A DNA stretch of 64,000 nucleotides. It comes from Ursus arctos. Its lineage: Eukaryota; Chordata; Mammalia; Carnivora; Ursidae. The notes under the pieces are model-generated. The model ran no database searches. It was not told the DNA's origin and worked only from the letters and a program-made list of their open reading frames with translations. The translations under genes and the position numbers were made by a program. The stretch is taken from NCBI RefSeq assembly GCF_023065955.2, contig NW_026622952.1:29746313-29810312 (forward strand), written 5' to 3'. This document shows positions 11,251-23,293 of this stretch, in pieces; position 1 is the first letter of the stretch, and each line of letters opens with the position of its first letter.

Positions 11251-12487
11251 TCTTGTCCATATTCAAAAGCTTAATTGTTTTTGAATGTTCTCAATATGAC
11301 TAAGCTAATAAATCCAGAGGAATAGTTTTTCCCATGCTTCAATGGAAACAAATCAGCATGGTTTGACTTCTAAGGTTATTGACATTTCCTAAGTGATAGC
11401 TGCTCATTGTAACGTGTAAAGACTTAGTTAGCAGAAGTAATGAAAATCCAATCATTTCTACACTTTAAGGATGCTGAGTGAAGTAAGAAGAAGAGACAAA
11501 GAAGAGGAGGTGGAAGCCCTGCAAACATGAATCAATTTACTAATATCATTTTTGCTAGTCCAATAGGATATGACATGAAACACATTTATAGGATTAAAAC
11601 ATATACATGTATTAATTTTAACGAGAAAAATTCAAAGAAGTGATGCATAGCTAAGGATTGAGGAGTAATAAAAAATAGATAGTAATAAATATTACACTAC
11701 AGTAGTTTTGACTGCTCAGGGGAAATAGATTTGGAATAAAAACGAGATGGGCAAAACAATCTAACTTGTAACAATATGCACTGTAAATTACCAAAAAAGG
11801 GGGGGTGCAGGGGGAATAGCCGATTTCTAAAATAGCTTAGATGAGAATGAAAGACTGTGAAGGTCTACTGAATCAATCTTTCACAAGATTTCATGGTAAT
11901 ATGTAAATGTCTTTTTAAAAATCATGCTTGGACATTTATTCTCATAGAAATTCTAACAAAATATCTAAGGAATGACGGCTGCTAACCGAGAGCGGACTTA
12001 AACGTAGATTAGAATAAGCTGTTGATACTCTTTCAAAAATCTCTTCTGCTATTATACCGAATTAAAAAAAAGAAAGAGTTAAGGGTTGAGGAGAAGGAAG
12101 GGATTCGAATTAACCGTTACCCTCATTTTAGTATATAACTTGTCCGAAGATTAGAATATTTGGATTTTGTGGGGGGTGGTGGTGGTGGGTGGGACTGGGG
12201 GGGACTAAAGGAACAGGACAGATAATAACCTCACTTAAATGATTTAACCAAAAAATGTTCTATATCATTTACTCTTGCAATATTTGTTTTTTTTTGAAAG
12301 TAATATCACATATCAGGAAAAAGTCTGTTCCATGTCAGTATGATCATTGTTAGATAAAATGGAAACAGTGATCTGAAGAAATCCTCTGTGCTTAATTTGC
12401 ATTTGAATTTAAGCAAATGTAAATGAATTAGAATTATGTTCTACCTCATTGCTGTTTACAAAATGGTTTTTGTCCTGGACCAATTTC
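11251..12487. other. No gene or named repeat recognised
   Basis: AT-rich sequence. It contains a short G-run at 11802-11817 and the G-quadruplex-type tract listed separately. No repeat family or coding frame recognised. Confidence 0.4.
12171..12203 (+). repeat. G-rich tract with G-quadruplex motif
   Basis: G runs at 12171-12176, 12187-12189, 12191-12193 and 12197-12203 with short TGG spacers. The last three runs supply four GGG tracts with loops of 1, 3 and 1 bases, which meets the usual G3N1-7 pattern. No promoter or gene is near it. Confidence 0.75.
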
Positions 12488-12956
12488 CAGGCATACCTCG
12501 AAGAGATTGCGGGTTTGGTTCCAGATCACCACAGTAAAGTCAATATCACAGTGAAGTCAGTCAAATGAATGTTTTGGTTTCCCAGTGCATATAAAAGATA
12601 CATTTACACTATGCTGTAGTCTATTAAGTGCACAACAGCATTATGTCTAAAAAAAAACAAGTACATGCCTTAATTAAAACATACTTTATTGCTAAAAACG
12701 GCTAACAATCATCTGAGCTTTCAGTGAGCCATAAGCACTGATCACAGATTATTATACAGTAATAATAAAAAAGTTTGAAATATTGTGAGAATTACCAAAA
12801 TGTGACCGATACATGAAATGTGCAAATATTATTGGAAAAATGGCGCTGTTATTGGAAAATTGGCTCAAAGCCAGGTTGCCACAGCCATTGATTTGAAAAA
12901 AATGCGATATCTGGGAAATACAGTAAAGTGAAGCACAAGAAAACAGGGGTTGCCTG
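12488..12956. mobile_element. Tigger1-type non-autonomous DNA transposon
   Basis: Begins 'caggcatacctcgaagagat' and ends 'aacaggggttgcctg', a degraded inverted terminal repeat, followed by TA. The internal text ('ggtttcccagtgcatataaa', 'atactttattgctaaaaa', 'gagaattaccaaaatgtgac') matches the two ends of Tigger1 as I know it. The transposase part between 'cagtgagcc' and 'cactgatcacag' is deleted, leaving about 469 bp. Confidence 0.85.
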
Positions 12957-13540
12957 TATGAGTCCGTCGTTTAAGTACGTGTACTTTAAGCTCATGAATT
13001 TCACTTATAATTCAAGTTTCTTTGTAAATTTATTGAATTTATCCCCCCAAATCAGTACCTAAATCAGTACCCCCCAAATCAGTATCACATAAAGATGTGA
13101 AATTTAAAGTGTAGATCATAATTTTTAAGCTTGTTTCTTTGAACATTTATTACTTAACAGAGTTGGGGCAAAATATCAACTCTGAACATATTTCAAAGAT
13201 ATGAATGTACTGATAGCCTTTAAAATCACTATTTACGAATCATAAACTCATCCGTGTCGATAATAGACTCTACAACATAAAATACCAATTTTATTGTAAA
13301 TTTGGTAGTGCCAAAATAATTGCTTTGTCATTTAAATGAAATTCACAGTAATTTTGCATCTCACAGTCACATTTTAATAATTGCAAACTAGCAGAAAATA
13401 AGAAAAAAATGATTGAAGCAAGAGCACAATAGAGATTAAGAAAAGTTGCTTTCCACTGTGGTGTACATGATTACTGCGGGAATAGATGCAGATTTTAGAA
13501 AATAGAGAACAAATTAAGAAAAAGTAAAAATCACTTTATA
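12957..13540. other. No gene or named repeat recognised
   Basis: AT-rich sequence with a local tandem duplication of 'ccccccaaatcagta' around 13041-13084. Nothing else recognised. Confidence 0.4.
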
Positions 13541-13787
13541 CTTGTCAATCAAAGAGGGCCATCATTGGCATATTTGCATTTTGTATATTTCTGTTCAATA
13601 TTTTTCCTACATCCAAATTGTGATCAAACTCCAAATGTAGTTTACGTAGTGCTTTTCTCACTAGTTATTATATTGTGAAAATTTTCTCATGTCGTGAAAA
13701 TTCTTCAAAAACCTATTTTTGTTACATCACATAGTCTTTTATGTAGATTTACCCTAATTAAATGAACTATTTTCTAATTACTGAAAA

Positions 13788-13852
13788 TTTGACTTGTATA
13801 TATATAATATATACATTTCATATATATAAATTTGACTCGTGTATATATATAA
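13788..13852. repeat. AT-rich local duplication
   Basis: The block 'aaatttgact(t/c)g' plus (TA)n occurs twice, near 13790 and 13829, separated by TA-rich sequence. Probably replication slippage inside the old L1. Confidence 0.6.
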
Positions 13853-14227
13853 AACAAGATTGTTATTATAGTAACAAGATTGTAATGGGGATATTTTAAC
13901 ATATTTTTGTGTTCAAATATGTGATGATGTACTTAGAAAAGATATCAGAATTAGAATAATTAAGTCAGATGTTGTACACATTTTAAAGCCTCTTGATACA
14001 AACTGTTGAATGCTTTCCAGATGTTCAAACTAATTTATATTACTCATGAGCACTGGATAATATTTTTAAAAATGTGTTTTGTATGTTCAAGTATGTTTTT
14101 CTTCAGTCACCAGAGTAACTATAGAAACTGAATATTTTGATTCATTAGACAACTGTATTTTCTTATTTGCTTTTCTATCCAACCACCTATTTATTATTAC
14201 ATTTTCCTATTTTCCACATATTTTTAG

Positions 14228-14252
14228 AGAGAGAGAGTGTGTGTGTGTGTGT
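14228..14252. repeat. (GA)n(TG)n short compound microsatellite
   Basis: 'gagagagagtgtgtgtgtgt' type repeat of about 25 bases inside the old antisense L1. Confidence 0.85.
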
Positions 14253-15289
14253 ACAAACAACATTAACCTTGGCATACTTTCCCATATTTAAATCAAGTTT
14301 AAATTGTATTTAATGTTCTTTTTTGTCATTAAGAAGCTTTAGTGACTGCATTCACATCTTTTGTAATTGCTTTTGTTGTTTTAGTAATTAGCAAATTGCT
14401 TCCAATTCAGCAATGAGCTAAATATTTCTTTAAATTTTATTTTTTAGAAATTTATTTCAATATTCACTATTTTGTCAATTTGAAACTGATTTTGGTTTAA
14501 GGTGTTAACAGTATTTATTGGATAGTACACCCCTTTTCTATTGATTTGTGATAGTTTCTTCAGTATGAAATCAATGTTTGTAAACATTTAAGGCCTATTT
14601 TATGGGACTTTACTGTAGTCTATTAATTTGCCTGTTAAATCTGGTGTTTCACCAGATTATTATTGTCCTGAATTATTATACTGGGCTGTTTTGTACAGCC
14701 CTGTTTTAATTATTTTATAGCTTACAATCTTTCAATATCCAGAAAGCCATGCCCCTCTTTATTATTCTTCCCAAGTTTTCGTAGCTATTATTGCCTCTTT
14801 ATTTTTCCAGGTGAAGTTTATAGCTAAAAAACAAAAAAACAAAAAACAAACCAAAAAACCTATCATCAGGAAATGGCCTGTAATGGTATTGAAAACATAC
14901 ACTATTTCAAAAAACATTACCATATTTGGTCTCCTCATCCAGACCCGTGGTAAATCTTTCCATTTAGTGAAGACTTACTCTTTATCTTCCAGTAATCTTT
15001 TGGGTTTTTCGTAATACATGTTCATATTTTGAGGCGTGCACCTAGTTGTTTTAAGCTTCTCTCTTTCTGTGGGTTTTTGTCTATATGTAGGTGGAGAATT
15101 TATTTATATAGTTGCATATAAGAAACAAAATGTTTTTTTTAAAGTGATTTGTGATATTTTCCAAATGGTATTCTGCGTGATAGTGAGCGTGGGTGGAGCC
15201 GGTACAGTCATGGATTTCTGAGGCTGCTGAAGCCTGGAGAGTAGTAACTGCTGACATGTTTAGGGCTTATACTCCGCCAGACTGGATTC

Positions 15290-15662
15290 AGGCATTTTGG
15301 AAGTGCTCTTCCCTATAGGCCTCACCACAGCACTACGAGGGAGGTATCACCATCATGGTTTAAGTGAATATCCCAAGTTTGACCAAATGTGCTGGGAGGA
15401 GTCAAAACCAGGCAGTCTGGGGGCACCTGGGTGGCTCAGTCGGTTAAGCATCTGCCTTTGGCTCAGGTCATGATCCCAGGGTCCTGGGACTGAGCCCCAC
15501 ATTGGGCTCTCTACTTAGTGGGGAACAGGCTTCTCCCTCTCCTTCTGTCTGCTGCTCTGCCTACTTGTGCTCTCTCTCTGTCAAATAAAAAAATAAAATC
15601 TTAAAAAAGAAACAAACCCAAAACACAACCAACAGTCTGAATCCAGAGTCTGTACCATTAAC
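15290..15662 (-). mobile_element. MIR SINE, antisense, split by a Can-SINE
   Basis: The left part (15290-15419) reads 'ggcctcaccacagcactac', 'gagggaggtatcacca' and 'accaggcagtctg'. After the inserted SINE (15420-15621) the MIR resumes with 'aatccagagtctgtacc' and 'attaacc'. Together these are reverse-complement MIR, and the SINE landed inside its core-to-5' region. Confidence 0.75.
15420..15621 (+). mobile_element. Can-SINE, older type, inside MIR
   Basis: Forward SINE starting 'ggggcacctgggtggctcag' with the older body 'caggtcatgatcccaggg' and tail 'gtcaaataaaaaaataaaa'. An imperfect duplication around 'aaccaggcagtctg' / 'aaccaacagtctg' flanks it. Confidence 0.95.
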
Positions 15663-15671
15663 CGGTGTCTT

Positions 15672-17066
15672 TTAAAAAAATGTAACAGCTTTATGAGATA
15701 TAGTTCATATACCATACAATTCACTCAAAATGTACAACTCAATTCTGTTTTAGTATATTCATAGAGATGTACAAGCTATTAATCATTTTAGGACGTTTAG
15801 AAAGAGACGTTCTAGACCCGTGAATTGTCACTTTGAACTTCTCCCCAGCTGCTCCCAGCCCCTGGCAACCACAGAACTACTTTCTGGCTCTATAAATTTG
15901 TCTATTACGGACCCTTCATGAATAGGATCATAAAATATGTGACCTTTTGTAACTGGCTACTTTCACTTAGCATGATGTTTAAAAAACTCATCCATAAGGA
16001 GCATCTGGGTGGCTCAGTTGGTTGGGCATCTGACTCTTGATTTCAGCTCAGGTCATGATCTCAAGGTCTTGCGATCGAGCCCCACATCTAGCTCTGTGCC
16101 CCGTGCAGAGTCTGCTTGAGATTCTCTCTCTCTCCCTCTGCCTTTGCTCCTTCCCCTGCTCCAGTGTGTGCACTCTCTCAAATTAAAACAAACAAAACTC
16201 AAACATGATGTAGCATGTGATTGTACCATATTATTTATGGACAAATAATGCTCCATCGTATAATTATATTATACTTGTTTATCTGTTAATAAGTTGATGG
16301 ACATCTTTTTCCATTTCTAGTTATTATGAATAATACTGCTATGAACATTTGTGACCAAGTTTTTGTGAGGACGTACGTTTTCAAATCCCTTTGGTGTATA
16401 CATTAGAGGGAAATTCCTGGATCGTATGTTAACTCTATGTTTAATTTAATGATGGACTGCTGAAATATTTTCCAAAGCACTGCACCATTTTACATTCCCA
16501 CCAGCAATATGAGCATTCTGATTTCTTCATGTCCTTACCAACAATTGTTATGAGCTTTTTTGATCATAGCTACTCTAGTGAGTTTGAATTGGTGTCTCTT
16601 TGTGACTTAAATTTGCATTTCTCTAATGACTAAAGATGTTGAGTATGTTTTTTGCTTCTTAGCCACCTGCACGTCATCTTTGGAGTAGTTTCTATTCAAT
16701 CATTTGCCAATTTTTAAATCCAGTTGTCTTTTTGTTGAGTTGTAAAATTTTATATATTCTACGTGTAAGTCTTTTATATTTTTTCCCAGTATGTAAGGTT
16801 TTTTTCCCCCCTGTTTTTGATGATAGTCCTTGGAGCCCAAAAGTTTTAAATTTTGATGAATATGTCCAATTTATCTAATTTTCCTTTTGTTACTTGTGCT
16901 TTTGATATCATGGTAAAAAAAGCCTAACCAAGGTGACAAAATTTTCCTCTTATACCATCTTCTAAGTGTTACATTTAAATCTGTGGTTCATTTTGAATTA
17001 ATTTTTGTATATGGTAGGAGGAAGGGGTTCAACTTCTTACACGTATCCAGTTGTCACAGTACCATC
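15672..17066 (-). mobile_element. Antisense L1M 3' end, split by a SINE
   Basis: The plus strand starts with the reverse complement of the L1 3' terminus ('taacagctttatgagatata', the mirror of '...tctcaataaagctgtt'). It continues through the 3' UTR into ORF2-proximal sequence: 'ccagcccctggcaaccac', 'actttcacttagcatgatg', 'ttacattcccaccagcaat', 'gatatcatggtaaaaa'. It ends near 'atccagttgtcacagtacc'. About 1.2 kb of L1 remains after removing the SINE at 15997-16193. Confidence 0.9.
15997..16193 (+). mobile_element. Can-SINE, oldest-looking type, inside L1
   Basis: Forward SINE 'aggagcatctgggtggctcag' with the long linker 'ctgactcttgatttcagctc' seen in older Can-SINEs. It ends in an A-rich tail at 'aattaaaacaaac'. 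It interrupts the L1 between 'cttagcatgatgtt' and 'gatgtagcatgtg'. Confidence 0.93.
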
Positions 17067-17079
17067 TTCAAAACAAAAT

Positions 17080-17670
17080 TTGATCTTGTCAGCAACTAGC
17101 CTCTGTCCCCTCTCATACATACTTACATACACACACAGACACTTACATCCTTTACCAGTTCCCATTTCTCTCAGCCCAAAGATAAAAGTCTTCAACTTGA
17201 TTTATAAGTTGAACAGACCTGTCAAATTACATGACCTGGGACTATTTAGCTCTCCACCCTCAGCTTGTCTTTTAAATTCTGGCCATAAGTAGCATGAATT
17301 CAGTGCCTTGTAAGTGTTGAATTTTCTTTCACCACAGAGTGAACTTGCTACTCCATTTTCATAAAATGTTCTTTCTTCCTCTCTATTAGTCATTCTTACT
17401 CATCCCTCAGATTTAAGCTCAATTGTTAACTTCCTTATGAAAGCCTACCTGGCATTTCTTCCTAGGTCAGATCTCCCTGTAGAACACTGACTTCATTATA
17501 ACAAATGAGATTTACTTCTGTGTTTCTTTAATTTTTGTTTCTCCCACAAGTACACAAGCTCAAGCAGGTAGGGGCCATGTTACTCTTTGCTCTTCATTAT
17601 ATCCCCAGCACCAAGAACTCTGGCTCATAGACACAATACATATGGGTTGAAAGAATGAATGAGAAAACCT
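17080..17670 (+). mobile_element. L2 LINE 3' part, sense
   Basis: Order and wording fit the 3' region of L2: 'gataaaagtcttcaacttg', 'ctcagatttaagctcaa', 'gaaagcctacctggc', and at the end 'aggggccatgttactc', 'ttatatccccagcac' and 'gaaagaatgaatgag'. Very diverged, as expected. Confidence 0.6.
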
Positions 17671-17764
17671 CTTTTTTTTGCAATAATTTGGAATTTTTTG
17701 TTGGGATTAAGATGGTGTCCATTCTGGTCTTCTCTGGACCCTTTTCTGTTGTTTCCTTAGTTTT

Positions 17765-18575
17765 ATTAATCAGTAACTTACTGAGTGCCTATTACCTGTC
17801 TGATGTTGTTTTAAACACTTTAATATTGTAGTAAACAAAAATCTCCCACTCATAGAATTTATATTGTAATCGGGGATAGACACAACTGGTGATAAATATT
17901 GAATACAATAAATAGGTAAGTTATACGGCATAATAGAAAAATACAAGTTCTTTGGAAAATGGAAAATTAGAACATGTTATGAAAGATTGGATGTAGGTGA
18001 GAAGAGTGGATCTAGACAGTCCTTTTGAGAAGGTGACTTTAATCAAATAGTTGAAGGATGAAGTTAGCCTTATAGATATGTGGGAGAGGAGAAGATTTTT
18101 CTGGGTAGAAAAACAATAAATACAAAAGACCCTTTGATGGGAGTGTATTTGGTGTATTTGAGGAAGAATGAGGAGGTCATCGTCACTGGGAAAGAGTGAG
18201 TGAGTAGAGTCATCGAGAGCAAGAGCGGTAGATGAGAGAGGCTGACATACAGGGTAGGAGATAGGGGTGCAGATCATATGGTTTCTGTGAGGCTACAGTA
18301 GGAATTTGGCATGACTTACATGGAGAGCCCTTACAGGGTTTTCACTAAAGGAATGACATGATACAGCTTCCATTTTAAATGATCATTTGGGCTGGTGTGC
18401 TGAAAATAGACTGGAAGGGATAGGGTAGAAGTAGGGGGACCAGTTAAGAAGTCTCTGCTATAGATTACCAAGGTCACAGAAGGGAAGCTGTTGAGAAGTT
18501 GTTGGATTCTGAATATATTTTAAAAGTAGAGCCAAAGAATTTTTCTGATGAATTAGATGTTGTCCTGAATCTGCA
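17765..18575 (-). mobile_element. L2 LINE fragment, antisense
   Basis: The plus strand carries reverse-complement L2: 'tgagtgcctattacctg', 'caaaagaccctttgatg', 'gaatgacatgatacagctt', 'ggggaccagttaagaagt' and 'tattttaaaagtagagcc'. It lies back to back with the sense L2 at 17080-17670, so these are two L2 copies or an inversion. Confidence 0.7.
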
Positions 18576-21355
18576 AATATCATTTTTAACCTTGTCCAAA
18601 TCATGCGCTAATCTACCCAAATATGTATTAAAAAATTCTTTCTAGTCCTGTTCCTAACTAACTTTATATCTAGATTTAGGGTGTTATGAAAAAACTGACT
18701 TGAAACAAATAAGGAAAAAACCTACCTCTTCCCCATCAAAACCCAGTTATCTTCTTTAACTGAAAGGAAACTTACTTTTCTATTAATAGCACATTATGCT
18801 GAAACTCTGTTGGCATTAGGGGAACTATTTCCTTCTGTGGCAGGAAGATTCTTATCTCACCCCCTCCCTTTTTTTGTGGAGAATATTGTGACTGAATATT
18901 ATCACACTGACCATCCTCCTGCCTTCAGGAAAGTTGCTTCTTTCTAGTTTATTTCTGGCCTAGATATGGGCACTGGGAAGAGACACCACTCTTAATTATC
19001 TGTAGCAAAGTATATGCCAGGCTAAAATATTTTAATAGGACTTTTTAAAGGTTTGAAGAGGCAAGAAAATACAAATAAAATACAATTAGGAAATACAGCT
19101 TCAACTACATGGTTTACTCAAATCTTCCTTGAAGTTCTTGACAGTGATTATCCCTGCCATGTTCTTGGCCTTCATGGGTAGTATATCCTTTCATATCATC
19201 CCAAGAAATGGCTTCAGTTTGCCTGGATACTTGATGTCTTGGCCCTAAATAATGAGCTCCAAGAAAAACAAAATGGCTTTCCACTTTGTTATGCAAGGCC
19301 CTCCTTCCTGGTTACTTCCTCTGTCAGTATCTGTCTCTGCCTGTATAACAAATGTCCCGGCTTTTCAGTAATGACCACAGGAAATGTGTCTTTACCACGG
19401 GTTAACCAGACAACCAGAAAGCAAGTAGTTAAGTCTAATAATATCTATATGAGAGACGCACAGAGACTAACAAAGGAGCCAGTGGTTTCCATTTTGTTTT
19501 TTATTTGTTTTTGCTACCCATGTAATTGTGAGGAGATCAAACTTATGAACTTTTTTTCTAACACATCACTACCATTAGCTTGTCTTCACATAATTGGAAA
19601 AGTGAAAGTGACTTGACATATGTATTGAATCTGGTTGGTTTCTAAGAAACTTGTATGCATTTTGCTGATATGCAAATCAGCATAAATAAACTAATAAACT
19701 ACTTCATCTTTTTGAGAAGATATGGATTCTGTTTTCATTTTAGAAAAAAACTAATGTGGATCTTTTATGCAAAGCATCCTGAAGACTAGCTGTTTAACAA
19801 CTTAAGTCAGCTTTTGAATAATAAATTAATAACAATATTATGCTAATAAGTATAATATTTGCTTAACAAAATAAATTTACCTACTTTGGAAGCAGATCAG
19901 GAGGTTTAATAGATCAGTAAAGGAGTATTCTGTAAAAATATCAAAGTTCTACTAATCTAAACTTTTATTTTAGGACAGGTAGTAGTGTTTGGCCAACTAT
20001 ACAAAGTGTTTATCTTAGATGTTTTCTTGTAAATAAAATAATCATACTACATTTTATTATTTTACAGTTTGTAAAATATCTTCGCTATATTATTTCATTT
20101 AATGGACATAAATGGAGATATTATACCATAATTAAAAGCATTATTTTTGTTTTAGTTTTTTCTTAGACTCATGATAGGAAGGTAAGTAAAAGTAAGTTTT
20201 TCTCTAGTTTTTGACCAAATATTAATTCAAGCAACTTTTGTACAGTTCTAATACAAAGTTTTTCAATGTTAGAATGATTCCTTGTTTGAGAAAAAATGAG
20301 TATCTTAAAGACAAACTCTTTCTTGGCAGACAGAGGGCATCAAGCTGACATGATGTTGGAAATGGATCTGTAAGAGAAGCTGAATGTGCCCTGAGGCGTA
20401 GGATGCTAATTTTGTTTTATTGGATTTTACTGTAGCTATTAATATATTTTGCTAGAGATTTATGTGATCAATTTATCCTGTGGCCTGAACTAATTCCCCC
20501 AGTATATTTTATCAGAATATGTGACTTTTTCTAAATTTAGCTGTATTTCTCATATTTTCCATACATGAGGAATATTATCCTATGTTTCTAGACATATTTG
20601 GTATTATAAGAATATTTCGTATATTTAAAGAAAATCAAAACCAAAATATTATCATTGCTTTTCCTTTATGTTTCTCCCATAAATAAATGAAGATCATTTA
20701 GTTACACTATTATATGTCTCTAGCATTACTGAATACTTCAATGAAATGACAAATGAATTACATTTTTGGTTCTGTGGCCTTCATTGCCCTATTGCTCTTT
20801 TGATAATATTTGCTTGTGACAAGTAGTTATTTTTCATTAACACATTCAATCATGGGTAATAATATTTTAATAATGGTGATTGTGAAATTAATTAAAAACC
20901 CACAGGTATGGCAGTTGGATAAGATTGTTCTCCTTTTCAAACACAAAACTCTATCTGTAGTTACATATTTGCATATGGATGACAAATCTGTATGGGATTC
21001 TAAATAAAAATCATTCATAAGTAAAACTGTATGTTGGCAAAGGGTACTCAGGTTCTCTGTTTATAGATAACTCATTTTGGAAGATGTTAGTTATTATGGC
21101 AGTCATCATCAGCAAGAATTCCTTAATTAGGGTACTCTTGTAGTGTGTCAGTGGGTATCACTATTGAAATATTTATGTTATTTAACATGCTTTGCAATTT
21201 GTCTGAATGTGTAAGTGATTTTACAAACACATAGAATACCTGTGTGACTGTAATTTATCTTGGAATGAATTGTTGCATTATGTATTTCAAAAGCAAGAAT
21301 ATTGTGTAAAATAATTTTATGCTTATTGGCATACAACTCTGTTTATATCTGAAGA
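18576..21355. other. 2.8 kb without a recognised gene or repeat
   Basis: AT-rich, single-copy-looking sequence. The longest open frame (19239-19616, +, 125 codons) has no domain, no flanking splice sites I can support, and lies in sequence where such frames occur by chance. This is the longest repeat-free stretch on the left half and would suit a conservation check. Confidence 0.45.
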
Positions 21356-21451
21356 TCTTTCCTCTTTCTTTGTTCCCTCCCTCTCTCCCCGCATTTCTCT
21401 TCCTGGTCTTTCTCCCTCCCTTTCCCCCTTCCCTTCCCCATCCTTCCCTTG
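21356..21451 (+). repeat. Polypyrimidine tract, about 95 bases
   Basis: C/T-rich on the plus strand ('ccctccctctctccccg', 'ctttctccctccctttc') with few purines. It can form triplex (H-DNA) in principle. No downstream exon was found, so it is unlikely to be a splice tract. Confidence 0.75.
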
Positions 21452-21764
21452 GTTCTGCAAAGTCAACATAAGAAAGACAAAGTAGTAAAAACTTTAATCA
21501 CCTTTCCAAAACCATTTTAATGTATTACTCCCTCATGTGGCCATCTAGAAAATCAAAAAGGTTATTGAAAGAGTTGAATACAATTCCTGTATATATTCCA
21601 TATATTCTAAATGTACATTTAAGAATGTTTTCACATTTAAGAAAAACTGCACAGAACATTACAGCATGTTTGATCCCTTCATTCTATATTATAGATAAAT
21701 TGTATTGGCTAATCTATTCATTTTATGTATGTAAGGAATCATCATAGTTATTACTTCTTAGTTT

Positions 21765-22690
21765 TTAGGAGAGGAGCAAGAGAGAAGTTCAAAGAAGTAA
21801 CAGGGGTGGGTCAGGATAGGCCCTGCAGCACCAGGAAGAGGCTTTGATTTTCACTCTGGGTGACAAGGACAGCCATCAGGAGAGTGAGCAAAGGAGTGTG
21901 TCATGAGTGGAGTTGTACTCTAGAAGCATCAATCCCTGCTGAGCTGAGAACTGACGGTGGGAAGGTAAAAACAGAGAAACCAGTTTGGAGGCTATCCAAC
22001 TAATAATGCAAGAGATGATGGTGGCCTGGACCGGGATGGTCACAGTGCACAAGCTAAGAGGTGGTCAGATTTAGGGTATATATGATGATAGAAGCAACAA
22101 AATTTACTCAAGGTTTAGATATATGGCTTTACAGAAAAAAGGAACCCAGAATGTTTTCATGGCGTTTATACCAAACTACTAAAAGGATCCTGTTGCTGTA
22201 AAATAAGGTCAGGAAAACTGTGGGTGAAACAGGTTTTGGGGGAGATCAGGTTTTCTGTTAAGAAAAATTTAAATGTGGGCTATCATTAGCCATCCACACG
22301 GTGATTTTCAGTAGGTAAGTGGATAGGTGAATTTTAAGTTCAAGTAAAGTTCTGAGTGGGAGATTTAAATTTAGGAAACATCATTCAATATAGGGTTGGT
22401 AAATCATGATCTGGATGAAATCCCATAAAGAGAAGAGAAAGGTCTGAGCACCGAGTCTTAGGGCGCCCCCTGTTGACACATCATGGGGAAAGGCAGAATC
22501 AGCCACGGCTAAGGAAAGCAATGGTAGAGGCAGGAGTCCGGGACAGTGGGTGAAACGGAAGCCAAGTGGAGAAAGTTTCCCAGTGCTGATAGGTCAAATA
22601 AAATGAAGTCTTGATCATTGATTTTAGCAGGGTGGAGGTTGTTGATGACCTTTATTTCCCTAGAAGGAACAGTAGAAGTAATAACATACT
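21765..22690 (-). mobile_element. L2 LINE body fragment, antisense
   Basis: Reverse-complement L2 recognised at 'agcaccaggaagaggc', 'gagatgatggtggcctgg', 'gaagccaagtggagaaag', 'tgctgataggtcaaataaa' and 'ggtggaggttgttgatgacc'. Read on the minus strand, the last blocks lie in the reverse transcriptase part. Many stops and indels. Confidence 0.75.
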
Positions 22691-22791
22691 GATAGAGGAA
22701 ACCTTAAATTGCCATATGTGAAATTCTCACCTTGAGAACTCTTATATCATATGCCTGGCGATGTTTAAATTTTTTTTTCAAGTACTGAGTC

Positions 22792-22808
22792 TTTTTTTTT
22801 TTTTTTTC
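22792..22808. repeat. Poly-T run
   Basis: About 17 T before the antisense MIR. No retroposed body is attached that I can see. Confidence 0.7.
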
Positions 22809-22829
22809 CTGAAAAGAATCTGTGCAGTG

Positions 22830-22995
22830 GAATCTATCATTCTCACTACTTTAAAGGTATGACAACTGAAGTCAGAGAGGATAAATAGCTTGGCCATGTT
22901 ATTACTTGGCCAGTAAATAGCAGAACAAAGATTGACCTCAGGGTGGTCTGATTTTAGAGTCCACAATCTTAAGTGTTGCACTATATTAACCATGA
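22830..22995 (-). mobile_element. MIR SINE, antisense
   Basis: The plus strand shows reverse-complement MIR: 'acaactgaagtcagagagg', 'ataaatagcttggccatg', 'cttggccagtaaatagcag', 'ctgattttagagtccacaa' and 'ttgcactatattaacc'. It covers most of the MIR core. Confidence 0.8.
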
Positions 22996-23169
22996 GGTAA
23001 AGGAAAGCAAAGATCAAATTTGCCTATGGTTCTAAGTAGTAGGATAAAAAAAGCAAAAATGACCACCCTGAAATCATCAATGAGTGCTAAGTTCAGAGCA
23101 TTTTAATGTTTATTTTTTTTCTTAAATATTTTCTCTCCTACTAAAATGATGAGCCACTAACAATGAAGG

Positions 23170-23290
23170 ATTGGCTTTTATTTTGTTTTATTCATTTTTA
23201 TTTTGTTTTATTATTTATTTATTTTAGTTTCACATTTTTATTTAAATTCCAGTTAGTTAACATACAGTATAATATTAGTTTTAGGGGACC
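23170..23290 (-). mobile_element. Short carnivore L1 3' end, antisense
   Basis: A T-rich run (mirror of an A-rich tail, with 'ttttattttgttttatt' duplicated) is followed by 'aattccagttagttaacat' and 'acagtataatattagtttta'. These are the reverse complement of the carnivore L1 3' UTR end. Only about 70 bp of L1 body remains before it joins the poly-T of the next element. Confidence 0.75.
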
Positions 23291-23293
23291 GGG

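Larger units (their letters stand above)
13541..15130 (-). mobile_element. Old antisense L1/HAL1-like relic
   Basis: The plus strand follows reverse-complement L1 order with strong decay. At 13980-14060 it shows the 3'-region text ('aagcctcttgatacaaact', 'gaatgctttccagatg'). At 14600-14720 it shows 'ttactgtagtctattaat' and the poorly kept 'ttatagcttac' block. Near 14950-15000 it resembles the 'ctttccatttag' block. Boundaries and subfamily are uncertain. Confidence 0.5.

Noticed and set aside
19239..19616. 125-codon plus-strand open frame
   Set aside because: No recognisable domain, no supportable splice context, and such lengths occur by chance in 64 kb of six-frame sequence.
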